Source: Pirellulales bacterium (GTDB lineage: Bacteria > Planctomycetota > Planctomycetia > Pirellulales > JADZDJ01). Taken from it: a DNA stretch of 55,572 nucleotides. Shown here piece by piece: positions 9,145 to 21,276 of the stretch. Below the pieces are notes generated by a model that was not told the DNA's origin, searched no databases, and saw only the letters and a program-made list of their open reading frames with translations. The position numbers and the translations under genes are program-made. The first letter of the stretch is position 1. Each line of letters starts with the position of its first letter. The stretch spans positions 1 through 55,572 of the forward strand of contig JADZDJ010000302.1 in the NCBI GenBank assembly GCA_020851115.1, in the 5' to 3' direction.

Positions 9145-10338
9145 TTATGCCGCAAGCTGAAGAGGATGCTTGGAAACTTGTTGAGCCGAGAGTTGGTCGA
9201 CGACCTCGGAAGTTTCTTCCTCGATCGCGATTTTCTCGGCGGCTGTGAAATGGGTCCGGTAGTAGGTTGGCGCATGCAAGCGGGAGGCCAACGTAGTGCG
9301 AAGGGCATCGTCGAGTGGCAAATCGCAGTGCCGTTCAATGCTTTCCAACGTGGCTTGCGGCCGACCGCACAGTTCCTCGAACCAGACGATTTTCGCCGCT
9401 TGGCGGAGCATCGCATTGGCAGCCATTCGATGAGCCAGGAACCCGTAGATTTGCGACCAGTATCGCGCCCAGCCGCGCGCTTCATCACCGGCGCACCACA
9501 GTGATTCGACCTCGGCGACAGCCCGCTCGTTGCCACATTGGATCGGGCGTCGATCAAGCCCAAATTCGAAATGACCGCACGATTGCATTTGCACCAGCGA
9601 CCGCCGATACCGCGTTTCGCCTTCCGTAAATAGGCGATGCTGCTTCATCAGCGACGCAACATGATCGCGCGGCCGTCGAATGGGAATGATGAATCGAGCG
9701 TCGGGAAAGATCTTCAGCAAATATTCCAGTCGCGTGACATGATAATTTCCCTTGCACGCATAGCGGTGGCCGCGGCGAATCGCGAGCACCTTGCGGACGT
9801 GATTGCGATAAAACTGCTCGAAATCGGGCCGACTGACGCTTGAGTCCAGCACTTGTGAAGCGCCGCGGTCGTGAGCCTGTCGAAAAAAGGCCATCCACAG
9901 CGGCTCTTCGAGCGCCTCGGGGCTTTCGGACGACACTAGCAACCCGTCGGCATGCACGCGCGGCTTGAACTCGGACGATTTCCGCGGTGCGCGATCCAAG
10001 TACCGGTTCCACCAAATTGGCGTGAACACGAAGGGAAAGTCGCGATACCGATGCGACGCGACGCCTGGGTAGGAAGCGATCGTTTCCAAGAGCACGGTGC
10101 TGCCAGAGCGCGCCAGTCCAGCCACGTAGATCGGCCTGTCAACCGTCACGGGCTGAATCGCATCGGCCAATAGCCGCGATTCCCAGTTGCCGCAGCGAAT
10201 CCAAAATCGAGGAAAATTACTGGCCGCTTGAGTGACGAGATGTCGCCCCAGCGGCACTCGAAATGCCTCGAAACGGTCGTAAATGGAAAGCAAATAAGGA
10301 TTATTACGGTCCTTTGCTTCGGCCGTGGTTGCCATCAT
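9145..10338 (-). CDS. PAPS-dependent sulfotransferase family protein
   Basis: This 397-residue protein is expected to transfer sulfate from PAPS to a carbohydrate or other hydroxyl acceptor. The 5-phosphosulfate loop is IYVAGLARSGSTVLLETI near residue 75. The 3-phosphate region is PIRRPRDHVASLMKQHRL. Tandem ATG codons at 10338/10335 follow a GGGA sequence; an in-frame TTG at 10359 would add seven residues and cannot be excluded. The gene lies 22 bases after the small membrane gene and 61 bases before the arylsulfotransferase, so the three are probably cotranscribed. No signal peptide is seen, so it likely acts on the cytoplasmic side. Acceptor unknown. Confidence 0.88.
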   Translation of the reverse strand: MMATTAEAKDRNNPYLLSIYDRFEAFRVPLGRHLVTQAASNFPRFWIRCGNWESRLLADAIQPVTVDRPIYVAGLARSGSTVLLETIASYPGVASHRYRDFPFVFTPIWWNRYLDRAPRKSSEFKPRVHADGLLVSSESPEALEEPLWMAFFRQAHDRGASQVLDSSVSRPDFEQFYRNHVRKVLAIRRGHRYACKGNYHVTRLEYLLKIFPDARFIIPIRRPRDHVASLMKQHRLFTEGETRYRRSLVQMQSCGHFEFGLDRRPIQCGNERAVAEVESLWCAGDEARGWARYWSQIYGFLAHRMAANAMLRQAAKIVWFEELCGRPQATLESIERHCDLPLDDALRTTLASRLHAPTYYRTHFTAAEKIAIEEETSEVVDQLSAQQVSKHPLQLAA

Positions 10339-10360
10339 TACTTTGTTTCCCGGAGCCAAG

Positions 10361-10573
10361 TTATGTCGTGCTCGAGGCGTCGTCTGCGACAGGTTTTTGC
10401 TGTCCGCGAAGTCGGCGAATGAGCGAGCGAAACGGATAAAGCACGATGAACAAACCTGAAGCGCCCATGGTCAACGCCAATCCGACGACGCTGCTAATGA
10501 GCCCGAGGTCCGCTCCGGGGCCAATATAGGCAAAGAGAGTGGCTGCATGGCCTGCTAGCAAATCGACATTCAT
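10361..10573 (-). CDS. Small membrane protein with YIGPGA motif
   Basis: This 70-residue protein starts at 10573, just after a near-perfect ribosome-binding site (AAGGAGGTG). After AYIGPGADLGLISS comes one membrane segment (VVGLALTMGASGLFIVLY) and then a basic tail, PFRSLIRRLRG. Small YIGPGAG proteins of this build are widespread and unexplained. Its position as first gene of the sulfotransferase/arylsulfotransferase operon suggests a membrane accessory role there; that is inference. Confidence 0.75.
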   Translation of the reverse strand: MNVDLLAGHAATLFAYIGPGADLGLISSVVGLALTMGASGLFIVLYPFRSLIRRLRGQQKPVADDASSTT

Positions 10574-11145
10574 ATTCTCACACCTCCTTGTGCGATCGAC
10601 GATGGGACGCAGTGGTTTCCAAATTGGAAACAATGGCCCCGGCTTAATTGTCGGACTATTGAGCCGAAATATTGAGCCGATTGGGCAATTTGGTTGGAAT
10701 AGTCCAGAGTGGACGGCCCAACTTGCTAGCAGCATCGCACGGATCTTCGCGAAAATCGACAGGCTGCTCATTGAGTACGCCGCGGCAGCGTTTTCTCACG
10801 ATAAGCATTCGCGATGCATTTTCACCAACTCAATCGGCTCCTATCTCGATTGGGCAAACCAAGTTGGGGTGGGAAGATCCAAAGAATCAGAATTCAGAAT
10901 TCCAGACGCTTGCACTATTTTGGACTTGTTCGGAATCGGCCATTTCGTCAAGATTGATACTCCAGATTCCAGGGAATAGGTGTCTGGATGAACGGTTCCC
11001 GCCGTGAATACGTAGTTGGCTGACCGTTTCGCAAAGGTTTGCCAACGACCGACGTTCGGCAAGGATGCCGATGTCAGCGATGCTTCGCACCACGCGCTGC
11101 GCTGGTGCGCTCCCTGGATTCGCAATCTATCCACGGAGGGAGCGC
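10574..11145. other. Divergent intergenic region
   Basis: The spacer lies between the sulfate-transfer operon (minus) and the thioredoxin-protease gene (plus). No frame in it looks coding. Two AATATTGAGC/CTATTGAGC words occur around 10655-10680. It presumably carries promoters for both directions; none is clear enough to mark. Confidence 0.4.
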
Positions 11146-12675
11146 ATGGGTTTGGCGCATCTAGCGGCGGCGATTCTGCTTGTTTCTAGCCCCGGTGATA
11201 CGGTACTGCTCGATTTTGGCGCCGATTGGTGCGGCCATTGTGTGCGAATGGATCCGCTCGTCAAACAACTGGCTGCGGAAGGCTATCCGGTTCGCCAATT
11301 GGATGTCGATGAGCCGAAAAATAAAGCGTTGGCCGACCAGTTGAGAGTCGACGGCTTTCCGACTTTTGTCATGATTGTTGGCGGACGCGAAGTCGATCGC
11401 CAAGTGGGCGCATGCTCGCGCCAGCGCCTGGTGGAAATGCTGGACAAAGCCGGCGCGGATCTCACGGCGAAAGCAGTTCGAGGCCAATCTCCGGAGGCTA
11501 AGGCCCCATTGCAGGCAGTGCCATTTCCCAGCGGTGGCGTAGCAGATTCGCTGACTGGCTCGAATGGCCACCGAGGTCCGTACGAGCACCCCGACGATCG
11601 GCCTACGGCGAAACTCGCACCTGTGGCATCGCCCGGTGGATCGTACGATCATTTGGTTCGCGCCACCGTGCGGCTGCAAATCGAAGACGACCGGGGCAAT
11701 TCGCGCGGTTCGGGCACAATCATCGATGCCCGCGAAGGGGAAGCTCTCATTCTCACTTGCGGCCATGTGTTTCGCGATGCGGCAAAGAACGGGAAAATCA
11801 CGGTCGATTTCTTCGGCCCAGGTGCGCCGCAAGCTGTGCCCGGGCGGCTGGTTGGTTACGATTTGAAATCGGATATTGGCTTGTTGAGCGTTCAAACCAA
11901 CTATCCAATGATGGTGGCCCATTTGGCACCCGCGAGCTTGCAACTAAAACATGGCGATAAAGTCATCAGCGTTGGCTGCGATGGCGGAGCCGACGCGACG
12001 GCGCGCGAAACTCAAGTGACATCGATCAACCGTTATCGCGAACCGAAGTCTAACATTCAGGTCGCATTCCAACCCGTGCAAGGCCGAAGCGGCGGGGGAC
12101 TGTTCACGCCAGAAGGCTGGGTCGTTGGCGTATGCAATGCGGCCGATCCGCAAGACAACGAGGGTCTGTTTGCCGGCCTACCGGTTATCCAAGAGGAACT
12201 TGACAAAGCCAATCTGGCGTTTGTTTACCGCGATATGCCTGCAGGAACGCATGGCGTGGCTGACGGCCGGTTGCAAGCGTCATTAGGCAGGCGACACGCG
12301 GCCAATAACAGGCGGCAGGCCGAAGCTCCGCCGTGGAATGGGCCGATTGGGACGTCGATCGAGATCGACCACTCGGCAGCGCGCGACGTGGCTAATACGG
12401 CGCAGCCAAACGATGTCAGGCTGTCCGCCGACGAGCGAGCAGCATTGGAAATGCTGCAAGTCAAATCACAAGACGCCGAAGTCGTCTGCATCATTCGGCC
12501 GAGAGGAATCCCTGATGCGAAAAGCGAAATCATCGTGCTCGATCGAGCTTCGCCGGAATTCATCCGTCAGCTTTCCAGCGGTCGCGAATCGCGCAGCCAA
12601 CAACGGTTGACGTCCCTGGATTCGCCAGCCGCGCAATCGTGCCGGCCGTCGGAAGCAGCATCGGCTGGATTCTGA
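11146..12675 (+). CDS. Thioredoxin domain fused to trypsin-like serine protease domain
   Basis: This 509-residue protein carries two domains. Residues 18-110 are a thioredoxin fold with WCGHC at 28-32 and the cis-proline region DGFPTFV. After a proline-rich linker, residues 170-370 form a trypsin-like domain with the full triad: His in LTCGHVF (about 206), Asp in KSDIGLL (about 242) and Ser in GRSGGGLF (about 314). The C-terminal 130 residues are of low complexity and unassigned. The ATG at 11146 follows GGAGGG; a longer frame from 11065 adds an unsupported head. The N-terminal hydrophobic stretch is short and may be a weak signal peptide. A redox-plus-protease fusion suggests a role in envelope protein quality control, by inference. 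Confidence 0.85.
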   Translation: MGLAHLAAAILLVSSPGDTVLLDFGADWCGHCVRMDPLVKQLAAEGYPVRQLDVDEPKNKALADQLRVDGFPTFVMIVGGREVDRQVGACSRQRLVEMLDKAGADLTAKAVRGQSPEAKAPLQAVPFPSGGVADSLTGSNGHRGPYEHPDDRPTAKLAPVASPGGSYDHLVRATVRLQIEDDRGNSRGSGTIIDAREGEALILTCGHVFRDAAKNGKITVDFFGPGAPQAVPGRLVGYDLKSDIGLLSVQTNYPMMVAHLAPASLQLKHGDKVISVGCDGGADATARETQVTSINRYREPKSNIQVAFQPVQGRSGGGLFTPEGWVVGVCNAADPQDNEGLFAGLPVIQEELDKANLAFVYRDMPAGTHGVADGRLQASLGRRHAANNRRQAEAPPWNGPIGTSIEIDHSAARDVANTAQPNDVRLSADERAALEMLQVKSQDAEVVCIIRPRGIPDAKSEIIVLDRASPEFIRQLSSGRESRSQQRLTSLDSPAAQSCRPSEAASAGF

Positions 12676-12782
12676 ATTGTATGTCAAGCGAGAGCGGACG
12701 TATCTTCGAGCCGCACCCGTTCAGAAGCAAAGCCACCCCGACCGCTTTCTGACAGTTGCGACTTGGATATCTCGCCGCCCGC

Positions 12783-13967
12783 CTACAACCTTGCTTCTTG
12801 CTTCACCGCAACAAACTGCTTGATTGCGAATTCGAGGTCGGTTTGCGAATGGGCTGCACTCAATTGGACACGAATTCGAGCATTCCCCTGCGGCACCACG
12901 GGATAGCTAAAACCGACGACGTAAACTCCTCGCTCCAGCAGTTTCTCCGCCATCGCGGCCGCAAGCCTAGCATCGCCGAGCATGATCGGCACGATCGGGT
13001 GCTCGCCAGGAACAATGTTGAAGCCCGCTTCGCTCATTGCGGTACGGAAAAATCTGGTATTGGCTTCCAAACGATCGCGCAGCTCGGTGCTGCGTCCGAT
13101 AAGATCGAGCACTTTAAGAGTCGTACCCGCGATTGCGGGTGCGAGGGAATTTGAAAACAGATAGGTTCGCGAGCGCTGCCGAAGCAATTCGATGATTTCT
13201 TTGCGACCACTGGTGTAGCCGCCGCTGGCGCCTCCTAGCGCTTTGCCGAGCGTACCGGTGATGACATCGACTCGGCCCATGACGTGGTGATGTTCGTGCG
13301 TACCACGACCTGTGCGTCCCATAAATCCAACGGCGTGAGAGTCATCTACCATCACCAAGGCGTTGTAATGTTCGGCCAACTCGCAAATGGATGGCAGGTT
13401 GGCGACCGTGCCATCCATCGAAAAGACGCCGTCGGTGGCGATCATTCGAAATCGAGCGGCCTTGGCTTCGCTGAGCTTGGCTTCCAAATCGGCCATGTCG
13501 TTGGTCTTATATCGCAGTCGCTGGGCTTTGCAGAGGCGGATGCCGTCGATAATGCTGGCATGGTTTAGCTCGTCGCTGATCACGGCATCGTCCGCCGCCA
13601 AGATGGTTTCGAAAAGCCCGCCGTTGGCGTCCCAACAGGACGAATACAGGATGGTGTCCTCGGTGCCGAGAAATTCGCTGATTTTCGATTCGAGCTGCTT
13701 ATGCAATTCTTGGGTGCCGCAGATGAATCGCACGCTTGCCAATCCGTATCCCCAGCGATCGAGGGCCGCTTTGGCCGCAGCGACGACATCGGGATGATCG
13801 GCGAGGCCCAAATAGTTGTTGGCGCACATATTCAGCACATCGGGGCGCCCGACGACGCCGATATGCGCCCGCTGCGGAGAAACTAGGACGCGCTCGCCTT
13901 TGTATAGTCCCGCACCACGAATTTCGTCGAGTTGTGCGGTTAGATGCGCTTGCAACGCTCCATACAT
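12783..13967 (-). CDS. kbl: 2-amino-3-ketobutyrate CoA ligase (glycine C-acetyltransferase)
   Basis: This 394-residue PLP enzyme splits 2-amino-3-oxobutyrate with CoA into glycine and acetyl-CoA. It has [12 protein letters not shown] near the N-terminus, the cofactor region [15 protein letters not shown], and the PLP lysine in [15 protein letters not shown]. Length matches the family. It begins 7 bases after tdh, the enzyme making its substrate, so the two form a threonine-degradation operon. The neighbouring tdh is what separates this call from related acyltransferases such as AONS. Confidence 0.95.
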   Translation of the reverse strand: MYGALQAHLTAQLDEIRGAGLYKGERVLVSPQRAHIGVVGRPDVLNMCANNYLGLADHPDVVAAAKAALDRWGYGLASVRFICGTQELHKQLESKISEFLGTEDTILYSSCWDANGGLFETILAADDAVISDELNHASIIDGIRLCKAQRLRYKTNDMADLEAKLSEAKAARFRMIATDGVFSMDGTVANLPSICELAEHYNALVMVDDSHAVGFMGRTGRGTHEHHHVMGRVDVITGTLGKALGGASGGYTSGRKEIIELLRQRSRTYLFSNSLAPAIAGTTLKVLDLIGRSTELRDRLEANTRFFRTAMSEAGFNIVPGEHPIVPIMLGDARLAAAMAEKLLERGVYVVGFSYPVVPQGNARIRVQLSAAHSQTDLEFAIKQFVAVKQEARL

Positions 13968-13974
13968 CGCTCTG

Positions 13975-15024
13975 TCACCCTTCGTTCCATGTCAGGATCA
14001 CTTTGCCCGAGTTGCCGCTGATCATCGCATCGAAGCCTTTCTGAAAATCGGTGTAGTGAAAACGGTGCGTGATCACCGGTGAAATGTCAAGCCCGCTTTG
14101 CAACATCACAGTCATCTTGTACCAGGTTTCGTACATCTCACGGCCGTAAATGCCTTTGATGGTGAGCATATTAAACACGACGGCATTCCAGTCGATCGCC
14201 ATTTCGCGCTCGGGAATTCCGAGCATCGCGATTTTGCCGCCATGTGCCATGTTGGCAAGCATGTCACGAAACGCGGCCGAGTTACCCGACATTTCTAGCC
14301 CCACGTCGAAACCTTCTTTCATGCCAAGTCGCTGTTGAGCATCGGCGATCGATTGGGTGCGAACGTCGAGCGCCAGCGTGGCGCCCATCTGCTTGGCAAG
14401 GTCCAATCGATAGGGATTCACATCGGAGACAACAACAAATCTGGCGGCGGCATGCCTGGCAATCGCGACCGCCATCATCCCAATCGGTCCAGCGCCGGTG
14501 ATGAGCACGTCTTCTCCCAGCAAATCGAACGATAATGCCGTGTGGACGGCATTGCCGAAAGGATCGAAAATCGATTGGATGTCTCTGGCGAGCGGCTGAT
14601 TGGGGAACGCGGAGGGATCGTGGACCCACACATTCGTCATTGGCAGCGATAAGTATTCGGCGAACGCCCCCGGCCGATTGACGCCGACTCCTTTGGTGTC
14701 TTTGCAAAGATGACGCCGCCCAGCCAGGCAATTGCGGCAGTGCCCACAGACGACGTGCCCTTCGCCGCTGACAATTTCTCCAGGCTCGAAGTCGTGAACA
14801 TTGCTGCCGACTTCGACGATTCGCCCAACAAATTCGTGCCCAACGACCATCGGCGCAGGGATCGTCCGCTGCGCCCAGTCGTCCCACTTGTAAATATGAA
14901 CATCAGTGCCGCAGATGCCGGTGCGCAGCACTTCAATAAGCACGTCGTTGATGCCAATTTCCGGCATCGGCACGTCATCGAGCCACAAACCGGGCTGACG
15001 ATGGTTCTTGACCAAAGCTTTCAT
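13975..15024 (-). CDS. tdh: L-threonine 3-dehydrogenase
   Basis: This 349-residue medium-chain zinc dehydrogenase oxidises threonine with NAD to 2-amino-3-oxobutyrate. Catalytic zinc ligands are seen in [13 protein letters not shown] and VVGHEFVG. The structural-zinc loop is [15 protein letters not shown]. The Rossmann motif is [15 protein letters not shown]. It is the first gene of the tdh-kbl operon. The 784-base spacer upstream must hold the promoter. Confidence 0.96.
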   Translation of the reverse strand: MKALVKNHRQPGLWLDDVPMPEIGINDVLIEVLRTGICGTDVHIYKWDDWAQRTIPAPMVVGHEFVGRIVEVGSNVHDFEPGEIVSGEGHVVCGHCRNCLAGRRHLCKDTKGVGVNRPGAFAEYLSLPMTNVWVHDPSAFPNQPLARDIQSIFDPFGNAVHTALSFDLLGEDVLITGAGPIGMMAVAIARHAAARFVVVSDVNPYRLDLAKQMGATLALDVRTQSIADAQQRLGMKEGFDVGLEMSGNSAAFRDMLANMAHGGKIAMLGIPEREMAIDWNAVVFNMLTIKGIYGREMYETWYKMTVMLQSGLDISPVITHRFHYTDFQKGFDAMISGNSGKVILTWNEG

Positions 15025-15808
15025 GGATTGACAGACGCTAAGAGAGTTGCATTTTCGTCAATGGGGGCATCCACCTATCGGCGTCCATTCGCACGATAGT
15101 TTATCGCACGCGGCAGCGAAGCGTAATGGCCCCATTGCGATGTGGCGAAGCCAGCCAAGGTCGCGAAAACCAGGTGAATTCGCACGCGCGATTACGAGGA
15201 AGCGTGTGTGGGGAGGAATTGCCGGAAGGAATGGGGCGATTGGCTCGCAAGGATGCTATCTGGCTCTGAAGCGGACAGTTTGACGATTTCCTTGGGTGGT
15301 CGTTCTGCGGGCTGAAGCGCGCGATTTTCTTCGAGAATAACGCGGCCTCAGCCAAGACAAGAGGACGCGGTAGAGCTAGCAGACGTATTTGATAGGAAAT
15401 TGTCCTTTGCCGCCTCTCCATTGGAGAACGTTGGTAGGAAAACAGCGTCTCTCCGTTTTGTAAAATGGAGAAGAGTTGACCTCATGCACGGTCGGATTGC
15501 TCGCGAATACAGATGCGCCCGATCCGTTGTTTCCTGCGGGCTATTCCACTCCGCCGTGCCAGCAGTGGGTCGCTGGCAATGGATATTGTATCATCCGTTT
15601 GATAAGTGATCAAGTGATTAGATATGAGTGTTTTTGGGAGATGTTGGATGCTCGATCCTGCGAGCCGCGCATGGTGAGAAATGCGGGCAATATGGCAGCT
15701 CAGATCCCCTCTCGGCTTGTGGATGACTCGGTGGTTGAGAAGCAAACCTGTTGAGGCGATCGAGAGCGAACGAAGCAAGTTGGTTGCTATTTGTCGGCCG
15801 GACGGTGT
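15025..15808. other. Long intergenic region upstream of tdh
   Basis: No frame here looks like a real protein on either strand. One near-perfect inverted repeat lies at 15450-15471 (TCTCCGTTTT, two bases, AAAATGGAGA, one G-T pair). It is not followed by a T run, so it is not a classical terminator. Nothing else was recognised. Confidence 0.4.
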
Positions 15809-17014
15809 TTATTTCGGGTAGAATAGCGGATCGAGCGCGGCAACAATTTCGGAGGTATTTCGTCGAGAGCCGATTTGTTCGGCAGCGTGACGTGCGCGCA
15901 TTTTCATGGCCGCAAGGTCATACTTGCCGGAGGCGATGCCGGTTAGAAGATCGCATAATTGATCGACATTTCCCGGCGTGACGATCCAGCCGCATTGATA
16001 TTCTCGAACAATGTCCAGCAGTTCGCACGCTTGACTGCAAATGACCACGAGCGGCGCGCCGACCGACAGAAAGGTAAACGCCTTGCTCGGGACTGCCAGG
16101 CCGGCAACGGTATTCTCAAGCGACACAAGCGCGACATCGGCGGTGCTGAGCGAATAGCGAAGTTGATCTTCGGGAACTAAATCGAGAAACGAAGCGTTGG
16201 CAAGACGTCGCTCCGACAGTTGGTTGCGCACTTCGATCGACCGTGGACCACCGCCGATGAACATGAAATGCATCGCAGTTAGTGGCTGCATGCGTTCGGC
16301 TGCGGCCAGCATCGAATCCAAGTCGTGTCCGATCCCCATATTGCCCGAGTACATGATGGTGAGCTTGTCGGCTTGACCATGCGCACGAGCAAACGGGTTT
16401 TCGGCTTTCGGCAGGGGACGCAATTCGTCGGTGTTGGCCCAGGGGTAGACGGCGATAATTTTTCTCGGCCCAGGACGGTTGTCATTGAACTGCCGAGCGA
16501 GATGCTCGGCCATATGCGCGCCGAGAGTGATCACGGCCTCGGCGCGGTGGAGCGTGCGCCGGTTCAACCAGCGCCAAATCGAAGCAATGAAGCCGCGCGG
16601 CCGCAACGCGCCAAGGTTCACCAAATAGTCAGGGTAAATATCATAGAATATGACGGCATACCGTTGGCCACGAAGGAGCCGGTGGATCCAGCCAACCCAC
16701 GGCAAGATGGGCGGATTCGTAAAGTACAGGGCCGGAGTTGTTCGCGACCAGCGAAACAGCCAAAATAGCGAGCGCCACCAAAATCGAAGCCACGACCAGA
16801 GCCTCGCGACGCTCCCTTTTCGCTGCACATGCGGCGAGGAGGCGTGTAGCGCGATCAGCGGCGTCGAGCCGCGCTCGAGCGTGTCGATTTGTCCCGTCAA
16901 CATGGCCACTGGCCCGAATTGCCGAGCAATGTCTTCGGCCGTTTCCCAAGCTAGCCGTCCGCACATTTGATTGAGCACCACGAGATGCGGAGGTTCGGAG
17001 CGAGCCGAATGCAC
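15809..17014 (-). CDS. Glycosyltransferase family 4 (WbuB-like)
   Basis: This 401-residue retaining glycosyltransferase has a GT-B fold. The N-terminal half contains LYFTNPPILPWVGW and IFYDIYPDYLVNLG, as in WbuB-type enzymes of O-antigen and capsule synthesis. The C-terminal half has MYSGNMGIGHDLDSML and a nucleotide-sugar region near VALVSLENTVAGLAVPSKAF. It follows gmd by 80 bases in the same direction, so a deoxysugar from the GDP-mannose branch may feed the same surface polysaccharide, though the sugar it uses is unknown. Confidence 0.85.
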   Translation of the reverse strand: MHSARSEPPHLVVLNQMCGRLAWETAEDIARQFGPVAMLTGQIDTLERGSTPLIALHASSPHVQRKGSVARLWSWLRFWWRSLFWLFRWSRTTPALYFTNPPILPWVGWIHRLLRGQRYAVIFYDIYPDYLVNLGALRPRGFIASIWRWLNRRTLHRAEAVITLGAHMAEHLARQFNDNRPGPRKIIAVYPWANTDELRPLPKAENPFARAHGQADKLTIMYSGNMGIGHDLDSMLAAAERMQPLTAMHFMFIGGGPRSIEVRNQLSERRLANASFLDLVPEDQLRYSLSTADVALVSLENTVAGLAVPSKAFTFLSVGAPLVVICSQACELLDIVREYQCGWIVTPGNVDQLCDLLTGIASGKYDLAAMKMRARHAAEQIGSRRNTSEIVAALDPLFYPK

Positions 17015-17094
17015 GTAATTTGTGGTTGAATTAAGCAGCAGCAGAATTCCTCAGAGTTTCGCCACCCGTGACACAATCGGAACACTTGGCAGAG

Positions 17095-18150
17095 TCAGCG
17101 ACGGGAAGCCTCGTCAAAGTCGTGTTTGACCATCATCTGAACCAATTGTTCAAAGGATACCTTCGGCTTCCAGTCTAGCAAGCGCTGTGCCTTCGAGGCG
17201 TCGCCACGCAGGAAGTCGACCTCGGCAGGTCGAAAATATTTTTGATCGACAGCTACCAGTGCTCGTCCGTCCGGTCCGATGCCGACTTCGTGTTGGCCTT
17301 CGCCGCGCCATTGCAGCGGCAAATTGAGTTGCGCAAACGCCAGTTCACAAAACTCGCGCACCGAGTGCGATTGGCCGGTGGCGACGACAAAATCTTCGGA
17401 TGATTCGTGTTGCATCATTCGCCACATGGCTTCAACGTAGTCGCCGGCGAAGCCCCAGTCGCGCTGGGCATTCATGTTGCCCAGGTACAGTTTTTCTTGC
17501 CGGCCTCGGGCAATTTTCGCGGCGGCGCGTGTGATTTTTCGAGTGACAAACGTTTCGCCGCGGCGAGGAGATTCGTGATTGAAAAGAATGCCGTTCACGG
17601 CGAACATCCCGTGGGCTTCGCGATAGTTGCGCGTCATATAAAACGCGAACGCTTTGGCGATGGCATAGGGACTGCGCGGATAGAGTGGCGTTGTTTCTGT
17701 CTGTGGCGATTCGACGACCTTGCCGTAGATTTCGGAGGACGACGCTTCGTAAAACCGCGCCGGCAGTTGCAGTTCGCGCATCGCTTCCAGCAGTCGTACG
17801 CAGCCCAGGCCGGTTACGTCGGAGGTGTATTCGGGGATCTCAAACGACACTTTGACATGCGATTGGGCGCCGAGATTGTAGATCTCATCAGGCTGGGCAA
17901 TTTTTAGGATGCGGTTCAGCGCTGAGCCATCACTTAGATCGCCGAACATGAGGTGCAGTCGCACGTCGGGATCGTGTGGGTCTTGGTAGAGATGGTCGAT
18001 TCGCCCAGTGTTGAACGACGACGACCGTCGCACGATCCCCCACACTTCGTAGCCTTTGCCCAATAGCAACTCAGCCAAATACGAGCCGTCTTGGCCGGTG
18101 ATGCCGGTAATCAGGGCGCGTTTTCCATTTTTTTGCGGGTACTGAGGCAT
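17095..18150 (-). CDS. gmd: GDP-mannose 4,6-dehydratase
   Basis: This 351-residue short-chain-dehydrogenase-type enzyme converts GDP-mannose to GDP-4-keto-6-deoxymannose, the precursor of GDP-fucose, rhamnose and perosamine. It has the NADP motif [12 protein letters not shown], the [15 protein letters not shown] loop, ASSSEIYG and the catalytic YAIAK in [33 protein letters not shown] is also diagnostic. No GDP-fucose synthase follows in the window, so the final sugar is open. Confidence 0.96.
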   Translation of the reverse strand: MPQYPQKNGKRALITGITGQDGSYLAELLLGKGYEVWGIVRRSSSFNTGRIDHLYQDPHDPDVRLHLMFGDLSDGSALNRILKIAQPDEIYNLGAQSHVKVSFEIPEYTSDVTGLGCVRLLEAMRELQLPARFYEASSSEIYGKVVESPQTETTPLYPRSPYAIAKAFAFYMTRNYREAHGMFAVNGILFNHESPRRGETFVTRKITRAAAKIARGRQEKLYLGNMNAQRDWGFAGDYVEAMWRMMQHESSEDFVVATGQSHSVREFCELAFAQLNLPLQWRGEGQHEVGIGPDGRALVAVDQKYFRPAEVDFLRGDASKAQRLLDWKPKVSFEQLVQMMVKHDFDEASRR

Positions 18151-18166
18151 GACAATTTGGTGAAGA

Positions 18167-18313
18167 TTATCGCATAGGTGAGTCTGACTTCAATTGACTC
18201 ATCATCGAAGGTTCGATCGATTCTATCAGGCATACCAAGATTCGGGATGCTACTTGTGGATTTGCTTCAATGGCGCGAATGAACGGAGACGACCTGAAGA
18301 GTCGTCGTGTCAC
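18167..18313 (-). pseudogene. Relic of a RelE/YafQ-like toxin overlapping the antitoxin stop
   Basis: A 48-codon frame starts with GTG inside the antitoxin stop codon (GTGA overlap). It reads VTRRLFRSSPFIRAIEANPQ then VASRI. This matches by eye the opening of RelE/YafQ-type mRNA interferases (SPxFxRAxK..KKNPQL). After VASRI the family continues with a helix and the DPF.P.L.THKLKG core; here the reading is unrelated and stops 17 bases before gmd. The catalytic C-terminal half is absent. I infer a truncated, inactive toxin; a short intact protein of other function cannot be excluded. Confidence 0.5.
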
Positions 18314-18525
18314 GGCCTTGCCTCGCAGAGGATTTTGTCTACCGTCGCGGAATTGAAGCGGCCGGCGGCAAACTTTTCGCGCTCTCCGCGAACTTCGGCA
18401 ACGACGCGACGACGCCCTTTTGCCGTCAAACGACGATGCAAGATCGCGACCACAGTTTCTTGTTCATCGGCGGTGAGTTGGTCTGGCTTGCTGAGAACTT
18501 CGCCCAATGGAATACGATGTGGCAT
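18310..18525 (-). CDS. Antitoxin-like small protein
   Basis: This 71-residue charged protein starts at 18525, five bases after a strong AAGGAGTC ribosome-binding site. It has the layout of small antitoxin-like proteins found next to RelE-type toxins: a helical EEQ-type segment (LTADEQETVVAILHRRL), a basic middle, then FAAGRFNSATVDKIL, recalling the common GxxxPxTxDEIM ending. Its stop codon overlaps the start of the toxin relic at 18313. It has probably outlived its toxin. The family link is by eye. Confidence 0.65.
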   Translation of the reverse strand: MPHRIPLGEVLSKPDQLTADEQETVVAILHRRLTAKGRRRVVAEVRGEREKFAAGRFNSATVDKILCEARP

Positions 18526-18593
18526 GATTGACTCCTTGGATTGCCCTCGATGTATTTTCTGCTTTCGATATCATTGCTTTCGACGAGAATGGC

Positions 18594-20867
<2,274 letters not shown>

Positions 20868-21081
20868 GAGAACGAACCATTGTCCAAAAAGGATCGCAGC
20901 TAACTCCATCCTAAGACTCATGTTAGCTCAATTGGCACCTCTTATACTACGACAGTCAGACCAGAGAGGCTCCTATCGCCGAAACTTGGAGGGCGGAAAA
21001 ACGGCTTTTGTTGATGGCCGCTGAAGTCCGAATAATCGAAATGGAACTGTACTCATCCAACGATTGCCGTTCGAGCCTAGG

Positions 21082-21110
21082 TTGACAGAATTCTGTCGTA
21101 ACCTTAGATT
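21082..21110 (+). promoter_or_regulatory. Candidate sigma-70 promoter overlapping a 14-bp palindrome
   Basis: TTGACA at 21082-21087 is followed after exactly 17 bases by TAGATT at 21105-21110 (4 of 6 to consensus). A perfect palindrome GACAGAATTCTGTC (21084-21097) overlaps the -35 box and could be an operator. The nearest downstream gene starts at 21277. The rest of the 409-base spacer 20868-21276 shows nothing recognisable. Confidence 0.3.
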
Positions 21111-21276
21111 TCATAATGACTTAAGATTGTTGCTCGCCGTGAAGTTTCGGCCGTCCGTGGTGATGAGCTAAAATACCACGGATGCCGATCCTGGCGAGTT
21201 CGGTTGGATTCGCCGTCGGAAGAATCAGGTCTACGCGAACCATTGCATTAACGATTGTGCGAGCCTCCGAGAGGCT

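Noticed and set aside
9084-9563. 160-codon N-terminal extension of the arylsulfotransferase frame
   Set aside because: It is antisense to the sulfotransferase gene, looks non-protein-like, and a good ribosome-binding site precedes the ATG at 9083.
15450-15471. Inverted repeat considered as a terminator
   Set aside because: No T run follows on either strand and it lies hundreds of bases from the neighbouring stops.
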